The notes beneath the pieces are model-generated. The model had not been told where the DNA came from and made no database searches. It saw only the letters and a list, made by a program, of their open reading frames with translations. A stretch of DNA of 13,919 bases from positions 1 through 13,919 of the forward strand of contig CAMLJW010000091.1 of assembly GCA_946480485.1 (NCBI GenBank), read 5' to 3'. The stretch is from an uncultured Streptomyces sp. GTDB lineage: Bacteria > Actinomycetota > Actinomycetes > Streptomycetales > Streptomycetaceae. Below, piece by piece: positions 1 to 6,143 of the stretch (position 1 is the first letter of the stretch; every line of letters starts with the position of its first letter). The translations under genes and the position numbers were made by a program.

Positions 1-359
1 GCGGCGCGACGAGCCAGGGACTGCTCTTCTCGCTGCCCGTCGACCTGTCGCGCGTCCAGCCGTATTCGCAGGCCGGCTCCTCGGCTCGGCTCGGCGTCGT
101 CGGCGTGCGTCGGCTCCGCTGTCGCCACGTGAAGGCACTCCGTGTCCTGTTCGAAGTTCCGCTTCGGCCGGCTCGCGGCCGACGACCTGCCCCGATTCCG
201 GCGACGCTAGCACGCACCCCGCCGGGGAGCGCCCGGGCGGCTCTCCGGGGACGGGGTGCGGTCGGTTTGCTACGGCAGGGCGCGTACTTCGTGCTGTGGC
301 ACAGCGGTGTACGTGCCATCAGCTCACCGATGTGGCTGTTTCACCCCTGCGTGTGTGCG
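1..359. other. Downstream flank of the carboxypeptidase gene; no confident gene
   Basis: This stretch holds one strong hairpin (described separately) and no gene I can assign. On the minus strand two overlapping frames open toward the window edge. One starts at a GTG at 136-138, with AGGA six bases upstream, and gives an Arg/Ala-rich N-terminus. The other starts at a GTG at 126-128 and begins MATAEPTHADDAEPSR. Either could be the first residues of a further minus-strand gene continuing to the left, but third-position GC is only moderate in both and the visible part is too short to name. The 10-mer TCAGCTCACC occurs at 319-328 and again at 360-369, where it covers the carboxypeptidase stop codon. 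Confidence 0.3.
214..259 (-). terminator. GC-rich hairpin downstream of the carboxypeptidase gene, candidate terminator
   Basis: GCACCCC at 214-220 pairs with GGGGTGC at 253-259. The stem continues with CCGGGGAG against CTCTCCGG, with a small bulge, around a loop that contains the self-complementary CGCCCGGGCG. There is no T-tract on either side, as in many high-GC actinomycete terminators. It lies about 100 bp past the end of the minus-strand carboxypeptidase gene. Confidence 0.4.
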
Positions 360-3002
360 TCAGCTCACCCGGGTCAGCTTGGCACCGTAGCCCGGTTCGG
401 TGAGGTCCGACTGGAGCGCGACCGGGATTTCGACGGCGTCGCCCGTGCCGTCGCCGACGCTCAGCGAGCCGACCTTCGTGCCCGCCTTCGCCTCGTGCGG
501 GATGGTCGTGCCTTCCTCGCTCAGTGTCAGCTTCACCATCTGCCCGGCCCAGCCCACCGCGGAGACGTCCTTCGCGGCGACCACGGGGGCGTGACCGGCG
601 AGCCCGTCGTCCACGTACCCGACGACGTCACCCTTCTTGAGGATCGTCCGCGAGGTCAGCGCGTCCTGCGCGGCGACCAGCGCGGTCTTACTGACCGCGT
701 TGACGGTGTCGATGATCGGCGGCTTGTGCTGGCCGAGGACCGCACCGACGACGATGACGATCTCGCCGCCGACGTCTCGGGTGGCGGCGAAGAGCAGGTT
801 GCCACCGGCCCTGGTGGTGGAACCGGTCTTGATGCCGATGGCGTTGTTGTACGGGACGAGGCGGTTGTAGTTCTGCCAGACCCGGCCCGATGGGTCCTTC
901 CAGACGGGCAGCTTGGTGATGTCCACCAACGCCTGCATCCTGACCAGCTGGTTGCCGAGCTTGACCTGGTCCTCGGCGGTGGAAACGGTGGTCTCCTTCA
1001 GCCCGGAGGGGTCGGTGTACTTCGTGTTCTTCATCCCGAGGTCCTTCGCGGCGTCGTTCATCTTCTTGACGAACGCCTCCTCGGAACCGGCGTCCCAGCG
1101 GGCCAGCAGCCGCGCGACGTTGTTCGCGGACGGAATCATGATGGCCGCCAGCGCCTGCCTCTCGGTGAGGGTGTCGCCCGCCTTGACGGTGTTGAGCGTG
1201 GACTCGCCATCCTTGTCGTAACCGCCCTCCGTCTCGGCCTTCGCGTCGACGGGGATGCTCTTGCCCTCTTCACCGGATTTCAGCGGGTAATCCTTGAGAA
1301 TCACGTACGCGGTCATGGCCTTGGCGACCGAACCGATGGCGACGGGCTGCTGCTCTCCGAAACTGTCGACCGTGCCGATGCCGTTGACGTCCATCCAGCC
1401 CTGGCCCTCGTCGGGCCACGGCAGGGACACCTTGTCCCCCTCGAAGGCGTACGTCTCCTCGGCCGTCAGGGCGAGGGTGGGCGTCGGCAGCGGCCGCACA
1501 GCCTGTACGACTGCGAACACCACGACCAGCAGCAGCACCAGAGGAGTCCAGATCTTGACCCGACGCACGATCGTCCGCACCGGTGTCTGCGGAGGCGGCG
1601 GCGTGTTCGTCAACTCCGCCAACAGGTCCAACGGCGCCATGGGCGGCAACGGTTGCTGGGTCGTCCGCTCGGGGCCGATCTGGGGAATGGCGGCGGTCTC
1701 GGAGGCCGGCGTAACGGATGGTTTCTCCGCGGGCGGTGTGATCGGCTTCGGCTTCGGCGAAGCCGGTGCGTCAAGCGGCTTGAGGGCCACGAATGTGCTG
1801 GTGCGCTCGGCGTCACGCTCGGGGTCGGGCTTTGTGGCGGAGCTGCCACCGGGATCGGGAGTGGAGTGGGTCTGGGGAGTGACGGACTTGTCCCCTGCCT
1901 CGCTTACCTGCCCATCCCCCTGCCCGTCTCCCTGCCTGTCTCCCGGCTTCTCGTCGGGCTTCGCGTCCGGCTCGGCGCCGCCCAGCTTGAGCATGGTCGT
2001 GGGCTGGTCCACGGCGGGCGGGCGAGCCCTGAAGGTAGTGGTGGGCTGATCCACACGGGGCTCGGCGTCGTCCCCCGCGGCTTCCCCGTCGGCCGGCGAG
2101 GCGGCTTCGCCGTCGGCGGACGGAGTCGTATCGGCTTCGGCCGACAGGGTCGCATCGGCGGCTTCGGCCTCGGCCTTGGCCCCGGTGTCCGCAGCCACGC
2201 CAACGGCGCCCGCGGACTCGGTATCGGTACCGCGCGCAGGCGGGTCTTCCTTGCCGTTCGAGGCAGCGGTGCCGGACGCGCCGTCTGTGGTGTCTTCCGC
2301 CCCACCGTCGGCGCGAACGTCGTCCTTAGCCGGAGACTCGGCCGCAGTGGCGTCGTCCCGCGGGGAGTCGGCACCCGCCTCGTCAGCCGTACCCGCGTCG
2401 GCCTCGGGCGAAGCAGCGGTCTCCGCCTCGGCCCGTGACTCACCGTCACGGTCACCATCGAGGTCGCCATCCGAACTCCCGGCAGCCGACGCACCGTCAG
2501 CCACCGATCCGGAATCGGCGTCCTCGGCTCCCGAGGCGCCGTCAGCGCCCCCGGCCTCCTCGTCGTCCGTCCCCGCAACCCAAGCCGCCACAGCGTTCCT
2601 CAGCCGCGCGGCACCCGCCTTGCCCTCTGTCGCCCCGGACTGCGAGGCACCCTCAACCTCCGGAGAGCCCGAAGAGCCCGTATCCGAAGCGCCCGAACCC
2701 GACACGCCCGAACCCGACTCGGCGGCCCGCTCCGCGACCCCCGCTGTGGAGAACACCGCCGTAGCCGTATCCACCCGTGATGCCGCCGTCACGGCCTCCC
2801 GGGCGACCGCGAGCCGCGGATCAGCGTCCGGCACGGGCCGAGAGTCGGCACCTTCGCCCGAGCGGGAACCGGCATCCGCAGTCCCCGATCCCGTCGGCGC
2901 CGCCGGCCACGGAACGGAAGCCGGAACCGGAGCCGTGCTCCCCGACGTCGGTTCTATCGACGACTCGTGCTGCTTCGATCTGTCGGGGGACTCGCCCGCC
3001 AC
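360..3002 (-). CDS. D-alanyl-D-alanine carboxypeptidase (peptidase S11, PBP5 type) with long disordered cytoplasmic N-terminus
   Basis: This is a low-molecular-weight penicillin-binding protein that trims the terminal D-Ala from peptidoglycan stem peptides outside the membrane. From the GTG at 3000-3002 the protein is 880 aa. Residues 1-480 are low-complexity and rich in Ala, Asp, Glu, Ser and Thr. One membrane segment (TPLVLLLVVVFAVVQAV) lies near 484-502, and the S11 domain follows. All three catalytic motifs are intact: SVAK (about 558-561), SAN (625-627) and KTG (725-727). A C-terminal beta-type domain ends the protein. I chose this start because GGAGGAGG sits five bases before it; longer in-frame ATG starts at 3015-3017 and 3096-3098 have weaker sites. 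Canonical PBP5 proteins are about 400 aa, so about half of this one is extension. The topology suggests an inside N-terminus and an outside enzyme. It is divergent from the GPP34 gene. Confidence 0.94.
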   Translation of the reverse strand: MAGESPDRSKQHESSIEPTSGSTAPVPASVPWPAAPTGSGTADAGSRSGEGADSRPVPDADPRLAVAREAVTAASRVDTATAVFSTAGVAERAAESGSGVSGSGASDTGSSGSPEVEGASQSGATEGKAGAARLRNAVAAWVAGTDDEEAGGADGASGAEDADSGSVADGASAAGSSDGDLDGDRDGESRAEAETAASPEADAGTADEAGADSPRDDATAAESPAKDDVRADGGAEDTTDGASGTAASNGKEDPPARGTDTESAGAVGVAADTGAKAEAEAADATLSAEADTTPSADGEAASPADGEAAGDDAEPRVDQPTTTFRARPPAVDQPTTMLKLGGAEPDAKPDEKPGDRQGDGQGDGQVSEAGDKSVTPQTHSTPDPGGSSATKPDPERDAERTSTFVALKPLDAPASPKPKPITPPAEKPSVTPASETAAIPQIGPERTTQQPLPPMAPLDLLAELTNTPPPPQTPVRTIVRRVKIWTPLVLLLVVVFAVVQAVRPLPTPTLALTAEETYAFEGDKVSLPWPDEGQGWMDVNGIGTVDSFGEQQPVAIGSVAKAMTAYVILKDYPLKSGEEGKSIPVDAKAETEGGYDKDGESTLNTVKAGDTLTERQALAAIMIPSANNVARLLARWDAGSEEAFVKKMNDAAKDLGMKNTKYTDPSGLKETTVSTAEDQVKLGNQLVRMQALVDITKLPVWKDPSGRVWQNYNRLVPYNNAIGIKTGSTTRAGGNLLFAATRDVGGEIVIVVGAVLGQHKPPIIDTVNAVSKTALVAAQDALTSRTILKKGDVVGYVDDGLAGHAPVVAAKDVSAVGWAGQMVKLTLSEEGTTIPHEAKAGTKVGSLSVGDGTGDAVEIPVALQSDLTEPGYGAKLTRVS

Positions 3003-3242
3003 CGATGCCTCCTCCATGCGCCACTCACCGTGCGCCCAACCGAACCATGGACCCTTGAAGAGCCGCCAACAGTCGCCCGGACGCACTGTCCGAACCATGT
3101 ACCAGTGTCCCGTGTGCGGGCTTAACCCTTGCGGTAGACGACAACGACATAGCTACTGGTTCCACTACGAACCGGTCACGCACCCTCGACAGACCATTGT
3201 GAGAGGGGTCACCCTGTCATTCATCCACGCGGGGAGGCATGG
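3003..3242. promoter_or_regulatory. Divergent promoter region with a palindrome
   Basis: This region lies between the divergent carboxypeptidase and GPP34 genes. ACTGGTTC (3155-3162), a 6-nt spacer and GAACCGGT (3169-3176) form an inverted repeat with one G·T-type mismatch. On the minus strand GTGACC and TAGCTA, about 17-18 bp apart, overlap this dyad and could be a -35/-10 pair for the carboxypeptidase gene. The ribosome site for the GPP34 gene (GGGGAGG) lies at about 3231-3237. Promoter positions are guesses by eye. Confidence 0.35.
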
Positions 3243-3998
3243 ATGGGCAGGAGCCGAAGAACACTTCCGGAGGAGCTTCTACTGCTGGCGTTGAACCCGA
3301 CCACGGGTACCACCGCGCAGCCGCAGTCGCTCGACCTCGGTCTGGCCGGAGCACAGCTAGTGGAGCTGGCGCTGGCCGGACGGATAGCCCCAGACGGGGA
3401 TCGTATCGCCGTGGTGGTACCACGGCCGACCGGAGATCCGACTTTGGACTGCGCGTTGGAGTTGCTGCGAAGGCGTGGCGCTCCCGTGCGTGCGGTTCAC
3501 TGGATTGGCGGGCCCCGACTGGGGCTGCGCCAGACGTATCTCTCGTATTTGGAGCGCTGCGGCATGGTCCATGCCGTCGCGGGCCAGATGTGCGGGGTGC
3601 TGCCGACGACTCGCTATCAGGCGACGGACACGGCCATCAGCCGGGAGATCAGGGCCCGGCTGGATTCCGCCATAAGGACCGGTGTGCCACCGGACCCACG
3701 GACGGCCGCGCTCGCCGCACTGGCGCACGCCGTGGGCCTGGGCAAGCACCTCTACCCGGGGACCGAAGGGCGCTCCTCGCGCTCCCGCCTCCGGGACCTG
3801 ATCAGGCACGACCCCATGGGCGGCCTCGTGGCACACGCCGTGATGGACGTTCAGAACGGTGCGGCAGCCCAGCCGCGCCGCAGCCCGGCACCGGTCGGCC
3901 GACAGGTCGCCCCCCGAGCCAGGCCGGCACCGGAACCCGCTCGGCATGTACCGATGCCACCGCACCGCGGTTCCATGGTGCGCGTCGTAGCCTACTGA
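3243..3998 (+). CDS. GPP34 (GOLPH3/VPS74-like) family protein
   Basis: The 251-aa protein carries the hallmark N-terminus of bacterial GPP34 proteins: LPEELLLLALNP, then LDLGLAGAQLVELALAGRI, then a helical core. Eukaryotic GOLPH3/VPS74 binds phosphatidylinositol-4-phosphate and retains Golgi glycosyltransferases. The role of the actinobacterial members is largely unknown, so only a peripheral membrane or lipid-associated role can be inferred. Residues from about 205 to the end form a Pro/Arg/Ala-rich, probably flexible tail. The ATG at 3243 has GGAGG five bases upstream; an ATG at 3239 is in another frame and was rejected. The gene is divergent from the membrane carboxypeptidase and precedes the XRE–DUF397 pair with a 474-bp gap, so it is probably a separate transcript. 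Confidence 0.88.
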   Translation: MGRSRRTLPEELLLLALNPTTGTTAQPQSLDLGLAGAQLVELALAGRIAPDGDRIAVVVPRPTGDPTLDCALELLRRRGAPVRAVHWIGGPRLGLRQTYLSYLERCGMVHAVAGQMCGVLPTTRYQATDTAISREIRARLDSAIRTGVPPDPRTAALAALAHAVGLGKHLYPGTEGRSSRSRLRDLIRHDPMGGLVAHAVMDVQNGAAAQPRRSPAPVGRQVAPRARPAPEPARHVPMPPHRGSMVRVVAY

Positions 3999-4010
3999 GC
4001 CGCTGATTCA

Positions 4011-4028
4011 CCGCGCAGACAAGCGCGG
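4011..4028 (+). terminator. Perfect hairpin just after the GPP34 gene
   Basis: CCGCGC (4011-4016), AGACAA loop and GCGCGG (4023-4028) form a perfect 6-bp GC stem 13 nt after the stop codon. No T-tract follows. The 3' arm is also the first part of the 16-bp tandem repeat, so it could instead be incidental to the repeat. Confidence 0.35.
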
Positions 4029-4065
4029 CACAGTCAGGGCGCGGCACAGTCAGGGCGCGGCACAG
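4023..4065. repeat. 16-bp tandem repeat, about 2.7 copies
   Basis: The unit GCGCGGCACAGTCAGG occurs at 4023-4038, again without change at 4039-4054, and partially at 4055-4065. Identical copies suggest recent slippage. It sits between the GPP34 gene and a second, more diverged 15-bp repeat. Confidence 0.9.
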
Positions 4066-4115
4066 ACCAACACCGCGGAAACGGGCATGACACGACCGCA
4101 GCCGTCACGACTTCG

Positions 4116-4175
4116 GTCAGCACAGCTGCGGTCAGCACGGCCGCCGTCAGCACCAACGCGCTCAGCACCACCACG
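4116..4175. repeat. 15-bp tandem repeat, four copies
   Basis: The core (G/C)TCAGCAC recurs at exactly 15-bp intervals at 4116, 4131, 4146 and 4161, with a degenerate unit before the first. The period is a multiple of three, so every frame reads as a pentapeptide repeat: VSTAA-like in one plus frame, RSAxx in another, and a hydrophobic VLTAA-like run on the minus strand. No frame has a convincing ribosome site, so it is treated as non-coding. The rest of 4176-4376 shows nothing else I can assign. Confidence 0.85.
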
Positions 4176-4376
4176 CACCACGCATACCGTCAGCGCCGCA
4201 CCGCAAGGCCTCACAACCGGTTCGGAGCCGCAGGGCCGCGCGGGGCAGCAGGCCGTACGTCCGCACGACGGCACGGCCCACCGCCCCGCGCGGCCGCGTA
4301 TCACCACGTATCCGTCCCCCGTCGCCGCCACCGATCCACACCAGGTGGCGTGAGGTGGCGCGTACGCAGCGCATAT

Positions 4377-4472
4377 CCGCTGTTTTCCAGCGGTAGCGAG
4401 CACCTTGGTGGCAATCTGCTCAACAGCAGATACGCAAAGTGCAGGCAGCACGCAGCCGGAGGTGCACGTCCC
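4377..4472 (+). promoter_or_regulatory. Leader/operator region of the XRE regulator with a perfect inverted repeat
   Basis: ATCTGCT (4414-4420), CAAC and AGCAGAT (4425-4431) form a perfect 7+4+7 dyad about 42 bp before the start codon, a typical place for an autoregulatory operator of an XRE protein. A second small hairpin, CCGCTG-TTTTC-CAGCGG, lies at 4377-4393. GGAGGT at about 4459-4464 is the ribosome site. A TTGGTG at 4405-4410 could be a -35 element, but no clear -10 is placed. Confidence 0.5.
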
Positions 4473-5330
4473 GTGGCGTCCCATGTCAATCCCACCGTCA
4501 GGCGACGCCGGTTGGGCCAGGAGCTGCGTCGGCTCCGAGAGCTCAAGGGCATGACAGCCGAAGAGGTCGCCGAGCGCCTGCTGGTCTCGCAGTCGAAGAT
4601 CAGCCGCCTGGAGAACGGCCGTCGCAGCATCAGCCAGCGCGACGTGCGCGACCTGTGCGCCGTCTACGAGGTCGAGGACCACCGCGTCGTCGAGTCCCTG
4701 ATGCAGATGGCGAAGGACTCCCGCCAACAGGGCTGGTGGCACTCCTTCGGCGACATCCCGTACAGCGTCTACATCGGCCTGGAGACGGACGCGGCATCCC
4801 TGCGCGTGTACGACCCCCAAGTCGTCCCGGGGCTCCTGCAGACCCACCCCTATGCCGAAGCACTGATCGCCGGCGCATTGCCGGAGACCGCGTCCGGCGA
4901 GATCGAGAAGCGCGTGCAGGTACGGCTGCGGCGACAGGAACGTATCTCCGCCCCGGAGAACCCGCTGCGCCTGTGGACCGTCCTCGACGAGGCCGCCCTG
5001 CGCCGCGTCGTCGGCAACCGCGAGCTCATGCGCGAACAGCTGGAACACCTCGTCGAGCAGTCCCGACTGCCGCACGTCACCGTGCAGGTGATCCCCTTCG
5101 AGATGGGCGCACATCCGGGACTCAACGGTCAGTACGCGATCCTCGAGTTCCCCGACGCGGCGGATTCCAGTGTCGTCTACATCGAGGGCGTCACCAGTGA
5201 TCTCTATCTGGAGAAGGCGAACGATGTACAGAAATACAGCGTGATGTACGAGCATTTGCGGGCACAGGCCCTGAACGTTGATCAATCGCGGCAATTCATC
5301 TCGGACATCGCGAAAGTGTATGCAATCTGA
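4473..5330 (+). CDS. XRE-family regulator with DUF5753 domain (Scr1/WhiJ-like)
   Basis: This is a DNA-binding regulator of the large actinobacterial XRE–DUF5753 family. The N-terminal Cro/C1 helix-turn-helix covers about residues 10-55 (LGQELRRLRELKGMTAEEVA, then the recognition segment VSQSKISRLENG). The DUF5753 domain, probably a ligand or partner-binding part, covers about 100-275 (QVVPGLLQTHPYAEALI, VTVQVIPFEMGAHPGL, VVYIEG). The length of 285 aa is normal. The start is taken at the GTG at 4473 because GGAGGT lies nine bases upstream. An in-frame ATG at 4350 would add 41 residues before the helix-turn-helix and has no good site. It is followed 265 bp later by a DUF397 gene. This pairing is known for WhiJ-like loci and for Scr1/Scr2 (SCO4441/SCO4442) of S. 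coelicolor, reported to activate antibiotic production. Orthology to Scr1 is my inference. Confidence 0.94.
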   Translation: MASHVNPTVRRRRLGQELRRLRELKGMTAEEVAERLLVSQSKISRLENGRRSISQRDVRDLCAVYEVEDHRVVESLMQMAKDSRQQGWWHSFGDIPYSVYIGLETDAASLRVYDPQVVPGLLQTHPYAEALIAGALPETASGEIEKRVQVRLRRQERISAPENPLRLWTVLDEAALRRVVGNRELMREQLEHLVEQSRLPHVTVQVIPFEMGAHPGLNGQYAILEFPDAADSSVVYIEGVTSDLYLEKANDVQKYSVMYEHLRAQALNVDQSRQFISDIAKVYAI

Positions 5331-5595
5331 AACTGCGTAGAGGGGAGCTGACGCCAGTTCAACCTGCCACTACGCCGGAAAAGTCTTAATAATATACCTT
5401 CGCCACATCCCGATGGAAGACTCCGGGCGAATATGCCACCCGGTCGAGTGAATCGTCTCTTCGTGCACCGAAGTTGGCGAGTAGCGTCGATCACACCAAG
5501 CAGCGACAACCTTGGCGCAAACCGAACCGTGGGATCCAGAGCGAGCGGACCCGCAGCGCGGTGACAGCCACTCACCACTGAGTACCGGAGCGAAC
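5331..5595 (+). promoter_or_regulatory. Spacer between XRE and DUF397 genes, with dyads and a possible promoter
   Basis: The 265-bp spacer includes an A/T-rich patch at about 5386-5396, rare in this GC-rich DNA. It also has a CTTCG-TGCAC-CGAAG hairpin (5459-5473) and a GGTGA-7 nt-TCACC dyad (5560-5576) just before the DUF397 ribosome site. A possible -35/-10 is TTCGTG (5460-5465) and TAGCGT (5482-5487) with a 16-bp spacer. The spacer length suggests the DUF397 gene has its own promoter. The assignments are by eye only. Confidence 0.35.
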
Positions 5596-5796
5596 ATGGC
5601 AATTCAGCAAGGCGCCACGGATACCTGGACCACATCCTCGTATTCCACCGGCAACGGCGCATGTGTAGAGGTCAAGTCCCCCGCCCTGTCGGCGCTGGCC
5701 GTCCGCGACTCCAAAGTCCCCGAGGGCCCCACGCTGGCCTTCCCGGCCGACTCGTGGAACGCCTTCGTGGCAGAGGTGAGCCGGAGCACCGTCTGA
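5596..5796 (+). CDS. DUF397 small protein, partner of the XRE regulator (Scr2-like)
   Basis: The 66-aa protein has the full DUF397 signature: WTTSSYSTGNGACVEV near the N-terminus, AVRDSK in the middle and WNAFVAEV at the C-terminus. DUF397 proteins are small cytoplasmic partners usually encoded next to XRE–DUF5753 regulators and thought to modulate or neutralise them; toxin–antitoxin-like behaviour has been discussed for such pairs. The ATG at 5596 has GGAG five bases upstream. A longer frame from 5512 adds 28 residues unlike the family and was rejected. A strong intrinsic terminator follows, so the XRE–DUF397 unit ends here. Confidence 0.93.
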   Translation: MAIQQGATDTWTTSSYSTGNGACVEVKSPALSALAVRDSKVPEGPTLAFPADSWNAFVAEVSRSTV

Positions 5797-5854
5797 CCTC
5801 GAGGGACGCCTCGCACGACGAGAGCCTCGACAACTTTACAAGCACCGCGAGAAG

Positions 5855-5899
5855 AGCCCTCTCGACTGACCGCCGTCCCAGCCGAGGGGGCTGTTTTTT
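5855..5899 (+). terminator. Intrinsic terminator after the DUF397 gene
   Basis: AGCCCTCTCG (5855-5864) pairs with CGAGGGGGCT (5883-5892), with one G·T pair, and a run of six T follows at 5894-5899. It is the clearest rho-independent terminator in the window. Confidence 0.88.
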
Positions 5900-6143
5900 G
5901 GGCTCGGTTCGCCTCCGGGGCACACCCCTTCGACGCATTCGCCGTAGGGCGTCCTGACAAACCCTTTCGACCTGCTTCACGTACGCCATACGGTCGCCGG
6001 GCATCGGGTTCGGGCGGAAGGTGCGGCTCGGCCATGGTGATCAGGGCACGGCCCGGACGGACGCCGTACGGGCCCCACGGCGGCCAACCCCGCGTTCCCC
6101 CTCGCTGCGGGTCTCCTCAGTCACCTCCATCACGTCGCTCCCC
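5900..6143. other. Convergent intergenic region, no gene seen
   Basis: This lies between the DUF397 terminator and the 3' end of the minus-strand ADP-ribosylglycohydrolase-like gene. A CGCCGT-9 nt-ACGGCG hairpin lies at 6062-6082 and might act as a terminator for the minus-strand gene, without a T-tract. No frame here combines a ribosome site with coding-like third-position use. Confidence 0.4.

Noticed and set aside
105..2438. Long plus-strand open frame opposite the carboxypeptidase gene
   Set aside because: It is a shadow caused by extreme GC content; it has no domain and opposes a gene with all catalytic motifs intact.
3000..3014. Near-identical start context (GGAGGAGGC-A/C-TCGGTGG) at the carboxypeptidase and ARH-like genes
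   Set aside because: It is interesting but explained by a strong ribosome site plus a GTG start; there is no longer homology around it.
4023..4175. CRISPR array
   Set aside because: The repeats are contiguous 15- and 16-bp tandem units without unique spacers, and no cas gene is present.
4087..4353. 88-aa plus-strand ORF over the 15-bp repeats
   Set aside because: It has no convincing ribosome site, mixed third-position use and a low-complexity product driven by the repeat.
5604..6035. 143-aa minus-strand ORF covering the DUF397 gene and terminator
   Set aside because: Half of it is antisense to the DUF397 gene, it crosses a clear terminator, and it has no recognisable domain.
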